Shown here one piece after another: positions 7,535-15,892 of a stretch of DNA of 64,000 nt. Origin of the DNA: JAMLIA01 sp039810005 (lineage in GTDB: Bacteria; Chloroflexota; Chloroflexia; Thermomicrobiales; CFX8); the NCBI GenBank assembly GCA_039810005.1, contig JBDHWD010000006.1, positions 1-64,000 on the forward strand, given 5' to 3'. The translations under genes were made by a program, and so were the position numbers. The stretch's first letter is position 1. The number at the start of each line of letters is the position of its first letter. Below the pieces are notes generated by a model. It ran no database searches and had not been told where the DNA came from. It saw nothing but the letters and a program-made list of their open reading frames with translations.

Positions 7535-8464
7535 CTACTGGCGCAAACGTGGATCGATGAACCCGACGACAATATCGACAGACAGATTGACCAGGCTGAT
7601 GATGATCGCAAGTGTGACGACAGCCGCCTGCGTAACCGGAAAATCAGCATTTCGAATCGAGTCGATGGCCAGCAGCCCAACCCCCGGCCAGGCAAAGACC
7701 GACTCAGTGATGACCGCGCCACCGAGGAGTTGGCCGAATTGCAGACCGAGTACCGTGATGACCGGGATCATCGTGTTGCGGAAGGCGTGGCGACTGAGCA
7801 CGACCCGCTCACTCAGGCCCTTTGCCCGCGCGGTGCGGACATAGTCCTGCGTCAGCGCGTCGAGCATGCCGGACCGCACCAGTCGTTCGGTGACCGGCGC
7901 GAGGAAGACACCCAGAACGACAGTCGGCAGAATCAGATGCTTGAGTCGATCAATGCCCATCTCGCCATAGCCGGATGGCGGCAACCATTTCAGGTTCACG
8001 CCGAAGACAATGATGAGCATCAGGCCGAGCCAGAAGATCGGCATCGCCTGACCGGCAACGACGAACAGCGTCGACAGGTTGTCCCAGAGCGTGTAGCGCT
8101 TGTAGGCGGAGAGGATGCCCATCGGGATGGCGATGACGGTCGCCAGGATCGTACCCGCGACGGTCAGGAGCAGCGTGGCCGGCATGCGCTCCATCACCAG
8201 CGACAGGGCTGAGCGCTCTGTGCGGAATGAGTTCCCGAAATCGCCGCGGACCGCGCTGGACAGGAAATCGGCGTACTGTATGTACAGCGGCCTGTTGAAG
8301 CCCATTTCCTCGCGGAAGATCTCGCGCTGCTCGTAGGGGGTCTCCGGCGGCAGCAGGACGTTGACCGGGTCCCCGATCATGTTCGTGATGATGAACACGA
8401 TGACCGAGATACCAAAGACCGCGATCAGCATCTGGATCACGCGGTGCATGACATATGCGCCCAT
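7535..8464 (-). CDS. Oligopeptide/dipeptide ABC transporter permease (DppB type)
   Basis: 309 residues. Partner permease of the gene at 6544-7476. The N-terminal helix (VIQMLIAVFGISVIVFIITNMI) is followed by the DppB-type loop with GDPVNVLLPPETP and EEMGFNRPLYIQYADFL; the EAA-type docking loop is ARAKGLSERVVLSRHAFRNT. The end (VNLSVDIVVGFIDPRLRQ) is the usual DppB terminus. Start ATG 8462-8464; a second in-frame ATG is five codons on. A strong stem-loop lies between the binding-protein gene and this start. Confidence 0.93.
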   Translation of the reverse strand: MGAYVMHRVIQMLIAVFGISVIVFIITNMIGDPVNVLLPPETPYEQREIFREEMGFNRPLYIQYADFLSSAVRGDFGNSFRTERSALSLVMERMPATLLLTVAGTILATVIAIPMGILSAYKRYTLWDNLSTLFVVAGQAMPIFWLGLMLIIVFGVNLKWLPPSGYGEMGIDRLKHLILPTVVLGVFLAPVTERLVRSGMLDALTQDYVRTARAKGLSERVVLSRHAFRNTMIPVITVLGLQFGQLLGGAVITESVFAWPGVGLLAIDSIRNADFPVTQAAVVTLAIIISLVNLSVDIVVGFIDPRLRQ

Positions 8465-8481
8465 TGGCGAGAGCCTCTCCA

Positions 8482-8525
8482 GGGATGGCTGACGACCGGT
8501 TGTTGACCGGGCCGCCAGCCATCCC
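8482..8525 (-). terminator. Intercistronic stem-loop between binding protein and permease genes
   Basis: A 10-bp perfect stem (8482-8491 with 8516-8525) encloses a second small hairpin (CCGGT 8496-8500 / ACCGG 8506-8510). It lies just after the binding-protein stop and 18 bases before the permease start. Without a T-tract it is more likely an RNA stabiliser or partial attenuator, a common way to make more binding protein than permease. Confidence 0.55.
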
Positions 8526-8538
8526 GGCTGGAATCGGT

Positions 8539-10311
8539 TTACGCCTTCGGCTTGGCGGTGAAGTACATGTCAATCTCGTCCGCCCGGGGCTTCCAGTCGA
8601 CCTTGTTGCTGACGCCCCAGACCGAGTGGAACCCCCACATGAAGATCACTGGCGCTTCGTCACGGACGAGGCGCTGTGCCTTCGAGTAGATCTCCTTGCG
8701 ATGATCCTGATCGAGCGAGCTGCGGCCCTCATCGAGCAGTGCATCCAGGTCCGGGTTGTTGTAGTAGGTGAAGATCGAATCGGTGTGCAGCATGTCCCAG
8801 TAGATGCCGTCTGCATCGAACACGGAATACGAGCCCCAGTTGTATGAGCACATCGGCCCGGCGTTGCCTTCGTTGTGGCGCGTCGTGAAGACGTTGCCGT
8901 CGCTGAGTGTCTCGAACTCGACGCGGATACCAACGGCGGCGAGATCGCGCTGCATTGCCTGGTCGACCTGATCCTGGTTCGGCATCGAGGACGGCCCACG
9001 CACCCACTTCACATCAATGCCATCCGGGTAACCTGCTTCGGTCAGCAGCTGCTTGGCTTTGTCCGGATCGTATTCGTGCGGCTCGATTGATGGATCGAAG
9101 CCGAAGTGCATCGGGTTCAGCATGGCCGGTGTGCGATCGCCGCCTGGTTGCAGCGCATCGATGTAGCCCTGGATATCGCACGCATGGTTCGCGGCGTGAC
9201 GGACCTTCACATCCTGGAACGGATTCGGGCCGGAGCGCCCCATCGCGTCGAGGCGCGTAATGCCAACGCGCAGAATCGCTTGCGTGATCGGCGTCGCGAC
9301 GCCCGAATTCTCAACCGCTTTCATCTGGTCGAACGGGACGACGCGGACGATATCGACGTTGCCGGCCAGCAGCTCAGCGAGCTGCGTCGGAACGCCCGGC
9401 ACGAAGCGCAGAATCAGATCTTTGTATGCGGGCTTGACGTCCGGATTCCAGTAGTCGTCGTTGCGGGTGAGAACAAGCTCCTGGCCGTGCTTCCACTCAA
9501 CAAACTTGTACGGGCCGGAGCCGACAGCGTTCTCTGCCAGCCACTCATCGCCCTTCTCCTGCGCCAGCTTCTCGGGGATCATCTGGAAGTTCTGCAGGCG
9601 CTCAACGAAGATCGGATAGGGCTCCTTCGTGTTGACGTGGACGGTGTAGTCATCGACGATATCGACGCCGGCGATCTGGGCATGGTTGCCCAGCTGCGGG
9701 CTCTTCTGGTCAGGGTTGATAACGCGGTCCCAGTTCCACTTGACCGTCTCAGCAGTGAAGTCGTCGCCGTTGTGGAACTTCACGTCCTGGCGGAGCTTGA
9801 TCTCCCAGACGGTCGGCTCGATGTTCTCCCAGCTCTCGGCGAGCCACGGCTCGATCAGGTTCGTTTCCGCGTTGCGCTCTCCGAGGTTGTCGTGGGTGTG
9901 ATAGAAGGCGATGATGCCGGTGCGCAGGTTGTGCATGTGCGGATCCATCGTCGGCAGGTCGGACTGGTCGAGGATGACCCGCAGCGTCCCGCCTTCGCCG
10001 CCAGCGTCGGTGCTGCCTTCGCTCTCGCCGGTCGTTGCCTCAGCTGGCGCGTCTGTCGCCCCAGCTGGCGCGTCCGTCGCCTCCGCGGGGGCACTGGTTG
10101 CCGCCCCGCCGCCGGTAGTGCCGGAGTTGGCGGAATTGCCGTCATCGTCGTCGCCACCGCATGCTGCCAACAGGCCAGCGACTGAGCCTGCGCCAGCCCA
10201 GACCATCATGGCCCTCATCAATGTGCGTCGGTCGATTCTGCCTTCGCGATAGAAGCGCTGCCAGTTTGCATAGATTTTGTCATTGATCTGCTGGCCAGTC
10301 AGGTCGCTCAC
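8539..10311 (-). CDS. Peptide ABC transporter substrate-binding lipoprotein (SBP family 5)
   Basis: 590 residues. Binds peptides or a related solute outside the membrane and delivers them to the permeases downstream. The N-terminus has a twin-arginine pair (R28-R29), a hydrophobic segment and lipobox LAAC with Cys51, suggesting Tat export and lipid anchoring. A low-complexity linker (about 55-110) contains short repeats of the APAEATDAPAGATDAP type. The family-5 body follows (LAESWENIEPTVWEIKLRQDVKFHNGDDF; GSGPYKFVEWKHG). The start is GTG 10309-10311 with GGAGGTG five bases upstream; an overlapping ATG at 10311-10313 is in another frame. First gene of binding protein-DppB-DppC, with a promoter at 10412-10440. 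Confidence 0.92.
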   Translation of the reverse strand: MSDLTGQQINDKIYANWQRFYREGRIDRRTLMRAMMVWAGAGSVAGLLAACGGDDDDGNSANSGTTGGGAATSAPAEATDAPAGATDAPAEATTGESEGSTDAGGEGGTLRVILDQSDLPTMDPHMHNLRTGIIAFYHTHDNLGERNAETNLIEPWLAESWENIEPTVWEIKLRQDVKFHNGDDFTAETVKWNWDRVINPDQKSPQLGNHAQIAGVDIVDDYTVHVNTKEPYPIFVERLQNFQMIPEKLAQEKGDEWLAENAVGSGPYKFVEWKHGQELVLTRNDDYWNPDVKPAYKDLILRFVPGVPTQLAELLAGNVDIVRVVPFDQMKAVENSGVATPITQAILRVGITRLDAMGRSGPNPFQDVKVRHAANHACDIQGYIDALQPGGDRTPAMLNPMHFGFDPSIEPHEYDPDKAKQLLTEAGYPDGIDVKWVRGPSSMPNQDQVDQAMQRDLAAVGIRVEFETLSDGNVFTTRHNEGNAGPMCSYNWGSYSVFDADGIYWDMLHTDSIFTYYNNPDLDALLDEGRSSLDQDHRKEIYSKAQRLVRDEAPVIFMWGFHSVWGVSNKVDWKPRADEIDMYFTAKPKA

Positions 10312-10411
10312 ATCGACACCTCCTACCGTTGTGCGTCACAGGCTGGTGCGCCACTCACTATGAGTCGACGCCCATGACTGCTGGCGGATCGTGGATTTGC
10401 GGATTGCCCCG

Positions 10412-10440
10412 ATGCTACGAGTGATTGAGAAATCCGTCAA
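10412..10440 (-). promoter_or_regulatory. Promoter of the first peptide-importer operon
   Basis: On the minus strand TTGACG (10440-10435) and TAGCAT (10417-10412) are spaced by 17 bases, about 100 bases before the binding-protein start. Confidence 0.55.
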
Positions 10441-10753
10441 CATCGAAAGATAACGTTCGCGGCAATGCTGATATCCGCGTAAGAGGATGCCGCATATCGC
10501 AAGTGCGAGCAGCATCTAACTGCCTTGCAATGTGCGTTGGGAGGGTGATTCGTATGCGCTTGCGGAACAGGTCGTGATTGCAGGCGACGCACGTGTATAT
10601 GGTCGCCGTGCGCTCTGCGTCAACGGACTGCCGCACCAACAGTGTCTGGGGCGTGGGGCTTCCGCCGATGGACCTTCAATGAGGGATGTTCGATGTGCCG
10701 GTGTGTGGGATGGCTGGTGCGCAGGCGGACTAGCCGCCTGCGCACCCAATCAG
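10441..10753. other. Gene-less stretch upstream of the importer promoter
   Basis: About 310 bases between the D-aminoacylase-family stop and the importer promoter. No reading frame with recognisable protein character, no strong hairpin with a T-tract, and no RNA gene that I can see. Confidence 0.5.
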
Positions 10754-12385
10754 TTAGCGTCGACCAGGGCCGTCGACGATGCGGCCCGGCATTGCGCCGG
10801 TGTGCTCGCTGTCCTTGAGGACGCGGCCACCGTTGACCCAGACATCGCGGATGCCGGTCGAGAGCTGGTGTGGATCGGTGAACGTTGAGTTGTCGCGCAC
10901 CGTCTCCGGATCGAAGACGACGACATCAGCCAGCATGCCCTCGCGCAGTAGACCGCGATCGCGCAGGCTCAGCCGGTCGGCGACCGACGACGTCATCTTG
11001 CGGATGGCGTCCTCTAGCGTGATGACACCCTCGTCGCGGACGTAATGACCGAGAACACGAGTGTAGGTGCCGTAGGCGCGTGGGTGGGTCGGGTTGGTCT
11101 GGCCGGTCGGGTCGATGCCTCCGGCGTCGGTGCTGATCTTGATCCACGGCTGCTTCAGCTGCCGGCGGACGTTCTCCTCGCTCATCATGAAGAAGATCGT
11201 CGAGATGCGGTGCCCCTCGGACAGCAGCAGCGCGCGGACAGTATCCGGCCACTCCTCGCCGCGCATTTCGGCAATCTCCGGCAGGCGCTTGCCGATGTAC
11301 TGACGGTTCTCTTCCTTCACGAAGCCGACCGGCATGACGCCTTCGAGATTCTGCGAGCGCGACATCGACGGTGCCTCGCGCGGCGGGTCGATCATCTCGG
11401 CGCGCATGATCGCCCAGGTGCGCTCATCGGCGAGATTGTCGAAGAGCTTGCCGCCTTCGGACGCCCAGTTCGGGACGAGCGTCGTTAGTCCAGTGCCGCT
11501 GGCGACATACGGATACATGTCCGACGTGATGTCGATGCCCTCGGCGCGTGCCTCGTCGATCATTTCCATCGCGCGCGGCATCAGCTCCCAGGTCTGCTTA
11601 CCGGATGCCTTCAGGTGATAGACCTCGACCGCGACGCCTGAGCGGCGACCGATCTCGATTGCCTCGGCCATGCCTTCCAGCAGCAGGTCCGCCTCGGAGC
11701 GCAGGTGCGTGATGTAGACGCCACCATGTGAAGCGATCACCTTGCAGACCTCAACCAGCTCGTCGGTCGTGGCGTACGAGCCCGGCGGGTAGATCAGCGC
11801 AGCCGCGATGCCGAATGCGCCATCGCGCATGCACTCGTCCATGACCTTCGTCATCGTCGCGAGCTCGTCGCTGGTCGCCTCGCGCATGTCCCAGCCCATG
11901 GCGTACTCGCGGATTGTCGCGCCGCCGACGAACGAGCCGATGTTGACCGAGACCCCGCGCTGCTCGATCGCTTCAAGCCAGGCGCGGAAGTTTGACCAGC
12001 CGCGAGCCCGTTCGGTCCACTCGTCGGTCACCTCGGACGCGACGATCGACGAGCGCAGCGGGCTGGTGATGCGTCCGCCAAATGGCGATGGCGTCCAGCC
12101 TTCACCCATGATCTCTGTCGTGACGCCCTGGGTGACCTTGGAGAGCGATCGGCCCTCGGCGAAGAGCGGCATGATCGAATGCGACTGGATATCGATGAAG
12201 CCGGGGCAGACGACATGGCCGGTCGCGTCAACAACCTCGGCCGCGCTGGTTGGATCAATGTGGCCGGCCGGGGCGATTGCGGCGACCTTGTCGCCGGCAA
12301 GCGCGACATCGCCGTAGAACCACGGGTTGCCGGTACCATCGATAATCCTGCCGCCCCGGATCAGTACGTCATAGGTCGAAGCCAC
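10754..12385 (-). CDS. D-aminoacylase / N-acyl-D-amino-acid deacylase family amidohydrolase
   Basis: 543 residues from the GTG at 12383-12385, chosen because AAGGGG lies 7 bases before it; an ATG five codons upstream overlaps that site. The family hydrolyses N-acyl-D-amino acids and related amides with a metal-dependent TIM barrel. Seen: DVLIRGGRIIDGTG start, strand-1 motif CPGFIDIQSHS, TTEIMGEGWTPSP (Glu where classical enzymes have a bridging Cys), YITHLRSEAD, VEVYHLKASG, and STDAGGID with the late Asp. Oddity: the strand-1 H-x-H metal pair reads Q-S-H, so the first His is replaced. Upstream of the peptide importer on the same strand, hence possibly related to peptide or cell-wall D-amino-acid use. 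Substrate unknown. Confidence 0.82.
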   Translation of the reverse strand: MASTYDVLIRGGRIIDGTGNPWFYGDVALAGDKVAAIAPAGHIDPTSAAEVVDATGHVVCPGFIDIQSHSIMPLFAEGRSLSKVTQGVTTEIMGEGWTPSPFGGRITSPLRSSIVASEVTDEWTERARGWSNFRAWLEAIEQRGVSVNIGSFVGGATIREYAMGWDMREATSDELATMTKVMDECMRDGAFGIAAALIYPPGSYATTDELVEVCKVIASHGGVYITHLRSEADLLLEGMAEAIEIGRRSGVAVEVYHLKASGKQTWELMPRAMEMIDEARAEGIDITSDMYPYVASGTGLTTLVPNWASEGGKLFDNLADERTWAIMRAEMIDPPREAPSMSRSQNLEGVMPVGFVKEENRQYIGKRLPEIAEMRGEEWPDTVRALLLSEGHRISTIFFMMSEENVRRQLKQPWIKISTDAGGIDPTGQTNPTHPRAYGTYTRVLGHYVRDEGVITLEDAIRKMTSSVADRLSLRDRGLLREGMLADVVVFDPETVRDNSTFTDPHQLSTGIRDVWVNGGRVLKDSEHTGAMPGRIVDGPGRR

Positions 12386-12479
12386 CAGATTCCCCTTCAC
12401 TCACTCGACTGCCTCGCCGGGCATTATCGACGATGGCATCGTATTCGCAACTGGAGAAGAGATCGTTGGAGGTGACCGA

Positions 12480-13208
12480 GTGACCGATAACCCACGTCCG
12501 TGGCCCGTGCCCAACCGCCCGTGGCTGATGCGACAGAACTGGCACGACATCCTGTTCATGCACTGGTCGGTGCCGCTCGCAGACCTTCGGAGGGTGGTGC
12601 CGCCGCAATTGCCATTGGATGTCTATGACGGCTCTGCCTGGATCGGCATTGTGCCGTTTCGCATGTCCGGCGTGCGTCCGCGGCTCGTACCGCCGATGCC
12701 ACTGATATCGGCCTTCCCTGAGCTGAATGTGCGGACCTACGTGACGATCGACGACAAGCCGGGCGTCTACTTTTTCTCGCTCGATGCAGCGAATCCGCTT
12801 GCTGTCGTTGCAGCCCGGCGGCTTGATCTGCTCTATCAGTACGCCCGCATGTCGTGCGAATGGCGCGACGGCTGGGTGGAGTACGACAGCGAACGGTTGG
12901 GTAATGCGGCTGTCCCGGCGCGTCTGTCAATGCGCTACCAGCCGGCTGGTGACGTCTTCATCGCCAAGCCCGGCAGCCTTGAAGACTTCCTGACACGACG
13001 TTACTGCCTCTATGCCGTCGGTCGACATGATGAGGTCAGTCGGCTGGAGATCGACCACGTCCCCTGGCCACTGCAGCCGGCGCGCGCCGAGATCCGGCTC
13101 AACACGATGGTTAAGCCGCTTGGCTTGCAGCTCCATGGTGATCCGCTGCTCCACTTCGCGCGCCGGATGGAGATGGTTGCCTGGTGGCCGCAGGCGATCG
13201 AGGTCTGA
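12480..13208 (+). CDS. YqjF / DUF2071 family protein
   Basis: 242 residues. Matches the DUF2071 (YqjF) family in length and in the pattern WHDILFMHWSVPLADLRRVVPPQLPLD, then GSAWIGIVPFRMSGVRPR, FPELNVRTYV and GVYFFSLDA. The biochemical function is unknown; the fold is related to acetoacetate decarboxylase. The GTG at 12480-12482 follows GGAGGTG at suitable spacing. Single gene, divergent from the D-aminoacylase gene and ending four bases from the proline dehydrogenase stop. Confidence 0.88.
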   Translation: MTDNPRPWPVPNRPWLMRQNWHDILFMHWSVPLADLRRVVPPQLPLDVYDGSAWIGIVPFRMSGVRPRLVPPMPLISAFPELNVRTYVTIDDKPGVYFFSLDAANPLAVVAARRLDLLYQYARMSCEWRDGWVEYDSERLGNAAVPARLSMRYQPAGDVFIAKPGSLEDFLTRRYCLYAVGRHDEVSRLEIDHVPWPLQPARAEIRLNTMVKPLGLQLHGDPLLHFARRMEMVAWWPQAIEV

Positions 13209-13211
13209 GCC

Positions 13212-14189
13212 TTACCGCCGCCGCAGGCCGCGCAGAAGGAACAGCACGTTCGCCGGCCGCTCTGCCAGGCGGCGCATCAGGTAGAAGTACCACTCCGAGC
13301 CATACGGCGTCGCGACAAGCACCCGCTGCCCTCGCTGAACCAGATCCAGCTGGTACTGGCTGCGGATGCCGTAGAGCATCTGAAGCTCGTACTGCTCGTT
13401 CGTCAGCTCATGCTGCCTCGCGAAGGCGATGACGTGATCGATGATGCGCTCGTCGTGCGTAGCGATTGCGGTGAAGCTGTTGGCGGTCAGCATTCGTTCG
13501 GCGAGCTGAATGTAGGCCGCGTCGACATCGGCCTTCTTCTGGTGCGCCACCGTCGCCGGTTCCAGATACGCGCCCTTCACCAGCCGCAGGTTCGGCTTCA
13601 GCGGCAGCAGCGACTCCAGATCGCCCGGTGTCCGGAACAGCGCCGACTGCAGGACGGTGCCGACGTTCTCGTGGCCGGCCTCGCGTAGCCGTCGATAAAT
13701 CCGGAGCGTCGGGTCGACGCGCGCCGACTCTTCCATGTCAATGCGAATGAAGTTGCCGAGCGTGGCCGCGTGCCTGACCAGCTGCTCGACGTTGGCGTAG
13801 GCAATGTCCTCTCCCAGGTCAAGACCGAGATGGGTGAGCTTCAGCGCAATGTTCGTCTGCAGCCCTTCGGCGGCGATCCGATCGAGGACCGCTTTGTATT
13901 CGGCTACGACCGCAGCGACCTCGCGTTCGTCGCGGACTGCCTCGCCGAGCAATGTCGTGTTGGTGCGCAACCCCTGCTCGTTCAGTCGCCGCAGCACCGG
14001 CACCGCCGCGTCGAAGTCCTCACCCGCAACGAAGCGTGACCCGCCAAGCTGCATCCCATAGCGGCGAACGCCACTGGCAACCAGCCGATTGTGCGTCGCG
14101 GCGAGGATGCCTTTGCGGAACAAGGGATTGGCGACCGACGAGAGCCTGGTTGCGATCGGATCGAACATCGTCGTGACCACAGACGCCAC
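13212..14189 (-). CDS. Proline dehydrogenase (monofunctional)
   Basis: 325 residues, the size of single-domain bacterial PRODH. Oxidises L-proline to 1-pyrroline-5-carboxylate with FAD, passing electrons to quinone. TIM-barrel motifs: NIALKLTHLGLD, FIRIDMEES, LRLVKGAYLEP, FTAIATHDERII, and the C-terminal substrate helix YLMRRLAERP with the paired arginines that bind the proline carboxylate. Start GTG 14187-14189 with AAAGGGA upstream; an ATG seven codons later is the alternative. It lies 67 bases after P5C dehydrogenase and is last in the long minus-strand run starting at 25403. Confidence 0.95.
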   Translation of the reverse strand: MASVVTTMFDPIATRLSSVANPLFRKGILAATHNRLVASGVRRYGMQLGGSRFVAGEDFDAAVPVLRRLNEQGLRTNTTLLGEAVRDEREVAAVVAEYKAVLDRIAAEGLQTNIALKLTHLGLDLGEDIAYANVEQLVRHAATLGNFIRIDMEESARVDPTLRIYRRLREAGHENVGTVLQSALFRTPGDLESLLPLKPNLRLVKGAYLEPATVAHQKKADVDAAYIQLAERMLTANSFTAIATHDERIIDHVIAFARQHELTNEQYELQMLYGIRSQYQLDLVQRGQRVLVATPYGSEWYFYLMRRLAERPANVLFLLRGLRRR

Positions 14190-14256
14190 TTCGGAGTGTC
14201 CCTTTCAATGCTGGTCGGTCAGTCGCCGAAGCAACCGACCGACCACGTTCTGCCTG

Positions 14257-15813
14257 CTACAGCAGCTCACCGATCGACTTGGCCTCGACGAAGGCCATCA
14301 GGTAATCCGGACCTCCACCCTTGGTGTTGGTGCCGCTCAGCTTCATCCCGCCGAACGGGTGGACGCCCATCATCGCGCCGGTGGACTTGCGGTTGAGATA
14401 AAGGTTGCCGACCTCGAACTCCTCGCGCGCCTTCTCCAGCTTGGCGCGATCCTTCGCGTAGACTGAGCCGGTCAGCCCGTACTCGGAGTCGTTGGCAACC
14501 TCCAGCGCGTGGTCGAAGTCGCGCACCTTGACCAGTGCCAGCACCGGTCCGAAGACCTCCTCGCAGGCAATCCGCGAGTCTGGCGCGGCGTCAGCAATGA
14601 TCGTCGGCTCGATGTAGTAGCCCGCATTATCCAGCGCGCTGCCACCGAGAACGAGACGACCCTCGTCCTTGCCGATCTCAATGTACTTCAGGATCGACTC
14701 ATACTGGCGCTTGTCGACGACGGCACCCATCGTTGCCGTGCCTTCAACGCCGGAGCCGACCGAGACGGTCTCCTTCGCGCGGGCGACGATGCGATCGACC
14801 ATCTCATCGTAGACATCCTGATGGATCAGGGCGCGCGAGCAGGCCGAGCACTTCTGGCCGCTGAAGCCGAACGCCGACGTGACGATGCCGGCCGTGGCTG
14901 CATCGAGATCAGCGTCAGCATCGACGATGATCGCGTCCTTGCCGCCCATCTCGGCCGTCACACGCTTCAGCCAGCGCTGGCCGGGCTGCACCTTCGCGGC
15001 GTTCTCATAGATGCGCACGCCGACATCCTTCGAGCCGGTGAAGGCGACGAAGCGCGTCTTCGGATGCTCAACCAGCGCGTCGCCGATATCCGACCCACTA
15101 CCGGGCAGGAAGTTGACGACGCCAGCCGGTACGCCGGCCTCCTCCATCGCCTCAACCATCTTGTAGCCGATGACGGGCGTGTTGCTGGCCGGCTTCAGGA
15201 TCACGGCGTTGCCTGCTGCGACCGGAGCCATCGTCATACCGGTCAGAATCGCGCAGGGGAAGTTCCAGGGCGGAATGATGACGCCGACGCCGAGCGGGAC
15301 GTAGACCATCTCGGTCGCTTCGTCGGGCAGGTGCGCCAGCGGCACCGGCTGGGCGAGCTCAAACGCCTTGCGGCCGTACCACTCCAGGAAGTCGATCGCC
15401 TCGCAGACCTCGCCATCGGCCTCGTCCCAGGGCTTGTCGAGCTCGAAGACCATCCATGCAGCCAGCTCCAGCTTGCGGCGGCGCAGGATAGCAGCCATCT
15501 TGAACAGCGTGCTGGCGCGGCCCGTCGCCGACATCTTCTTCCATGACTGGAACGCACAGGTCGCGGCTTCGATCGCGTCTTCAACGTCCTGCGGTCGCGC
15601 CTTCGCGACCTCGCCGACGACCTCGTCCGGCTTACCAGGATTCGTCGATGTAATCCATTCGCCCGTCTCGCGGCGCTCCCCACCGATAACCAGTGGGTAG
15701 CGCTTCCCGAGTTGCGAGCGAACATCATCCAGCGCGGCCTTCATCGCCGCGCGGTTTTCCTCGATCGAGAAATCGGTAGAGGGTTCGTTATGAAACGCTG
15801 CACGAAGTGCCAT
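14257..15813 (-). CDS. rocA: 1-pyrroline-5-carboxylate dehydrogenase
   Basis: 518 residues, usual for the RocA subgroup. Oxidises glutamate semialdehyde (from P5C) to glutamate with NAD. Aldehyde-dehydrogenase signatures: IIPPWNFPCAI (about 190), TAEMGGKD with the general-base Glu near 288, and FGFSGQKCSACSR with the nucleophilic Cys near 323. The C-terminal FGGMKLSGTNTKGGG is also typical of P5C dehydrogenases. ATG 15811-15813. It pairs with the proline dehydrogenase downstream for full proline-to-glutamate oxidation, and starts 79 bases after the beta-propeller gene ends. Confidence 0.95.
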   Translation of the reverse strand: MALRAAFHNEPSTDFSIEENRAAMKAALDDVRSQLGKRYPLVIGGERRETGEWITSTNPGKPDEVVGEVAKARPQDVEDAIEAATCAFQSWKKMSATGRASTLFKMAAILRRRKLELAAWMVFELDKPWDEADGEVCEAIDFLEWYGRKAFELAQPVPLAHLPDEATEMVYVPLGVGVIIPPWNFPCAILTGMTMAPVAAGNAVILKPASNTPVIGYKMVEAMEEAGVPAGVVNFLPGSGSDIGDALVEHPKTRFVAFTGSKDVGVRIYENAAKVQPGQRWLKRVTAEMGGKDAIIVDADADLDAATAGIVTSAFGFSGQKCSACSRALIHQDVYDEMVDRIVARAKETVSVGSGVEGTATMGAVVDKRQYESILKYIEIGKDEGRLVLGGSALDNAGYYIEPTIIADAAPDSRIACEEVFGPVLALVKVRDFDHALEVANDSEYGLTGSVYAKDRAKLEKAREEFEVGNLYLNRKSTGAMMGVHPFGGMKLSGTNTKGGGPDYLMAFVEAKSIGELL

Positions 15814-15892
15814 AGTGATCTGGTGTCCCTTTCACGCCACCAAGTGGCTCACCGGCGAGCCACTTTTCCACCTCTAAGCGTACGTCGGGCTG

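Noticed and set aside
10532..10888. 118-codon plus-strand open frame
   Set aside because: It has no ribosome binding site or protein character and its end overlaps the D-aminoacylase-family gene.
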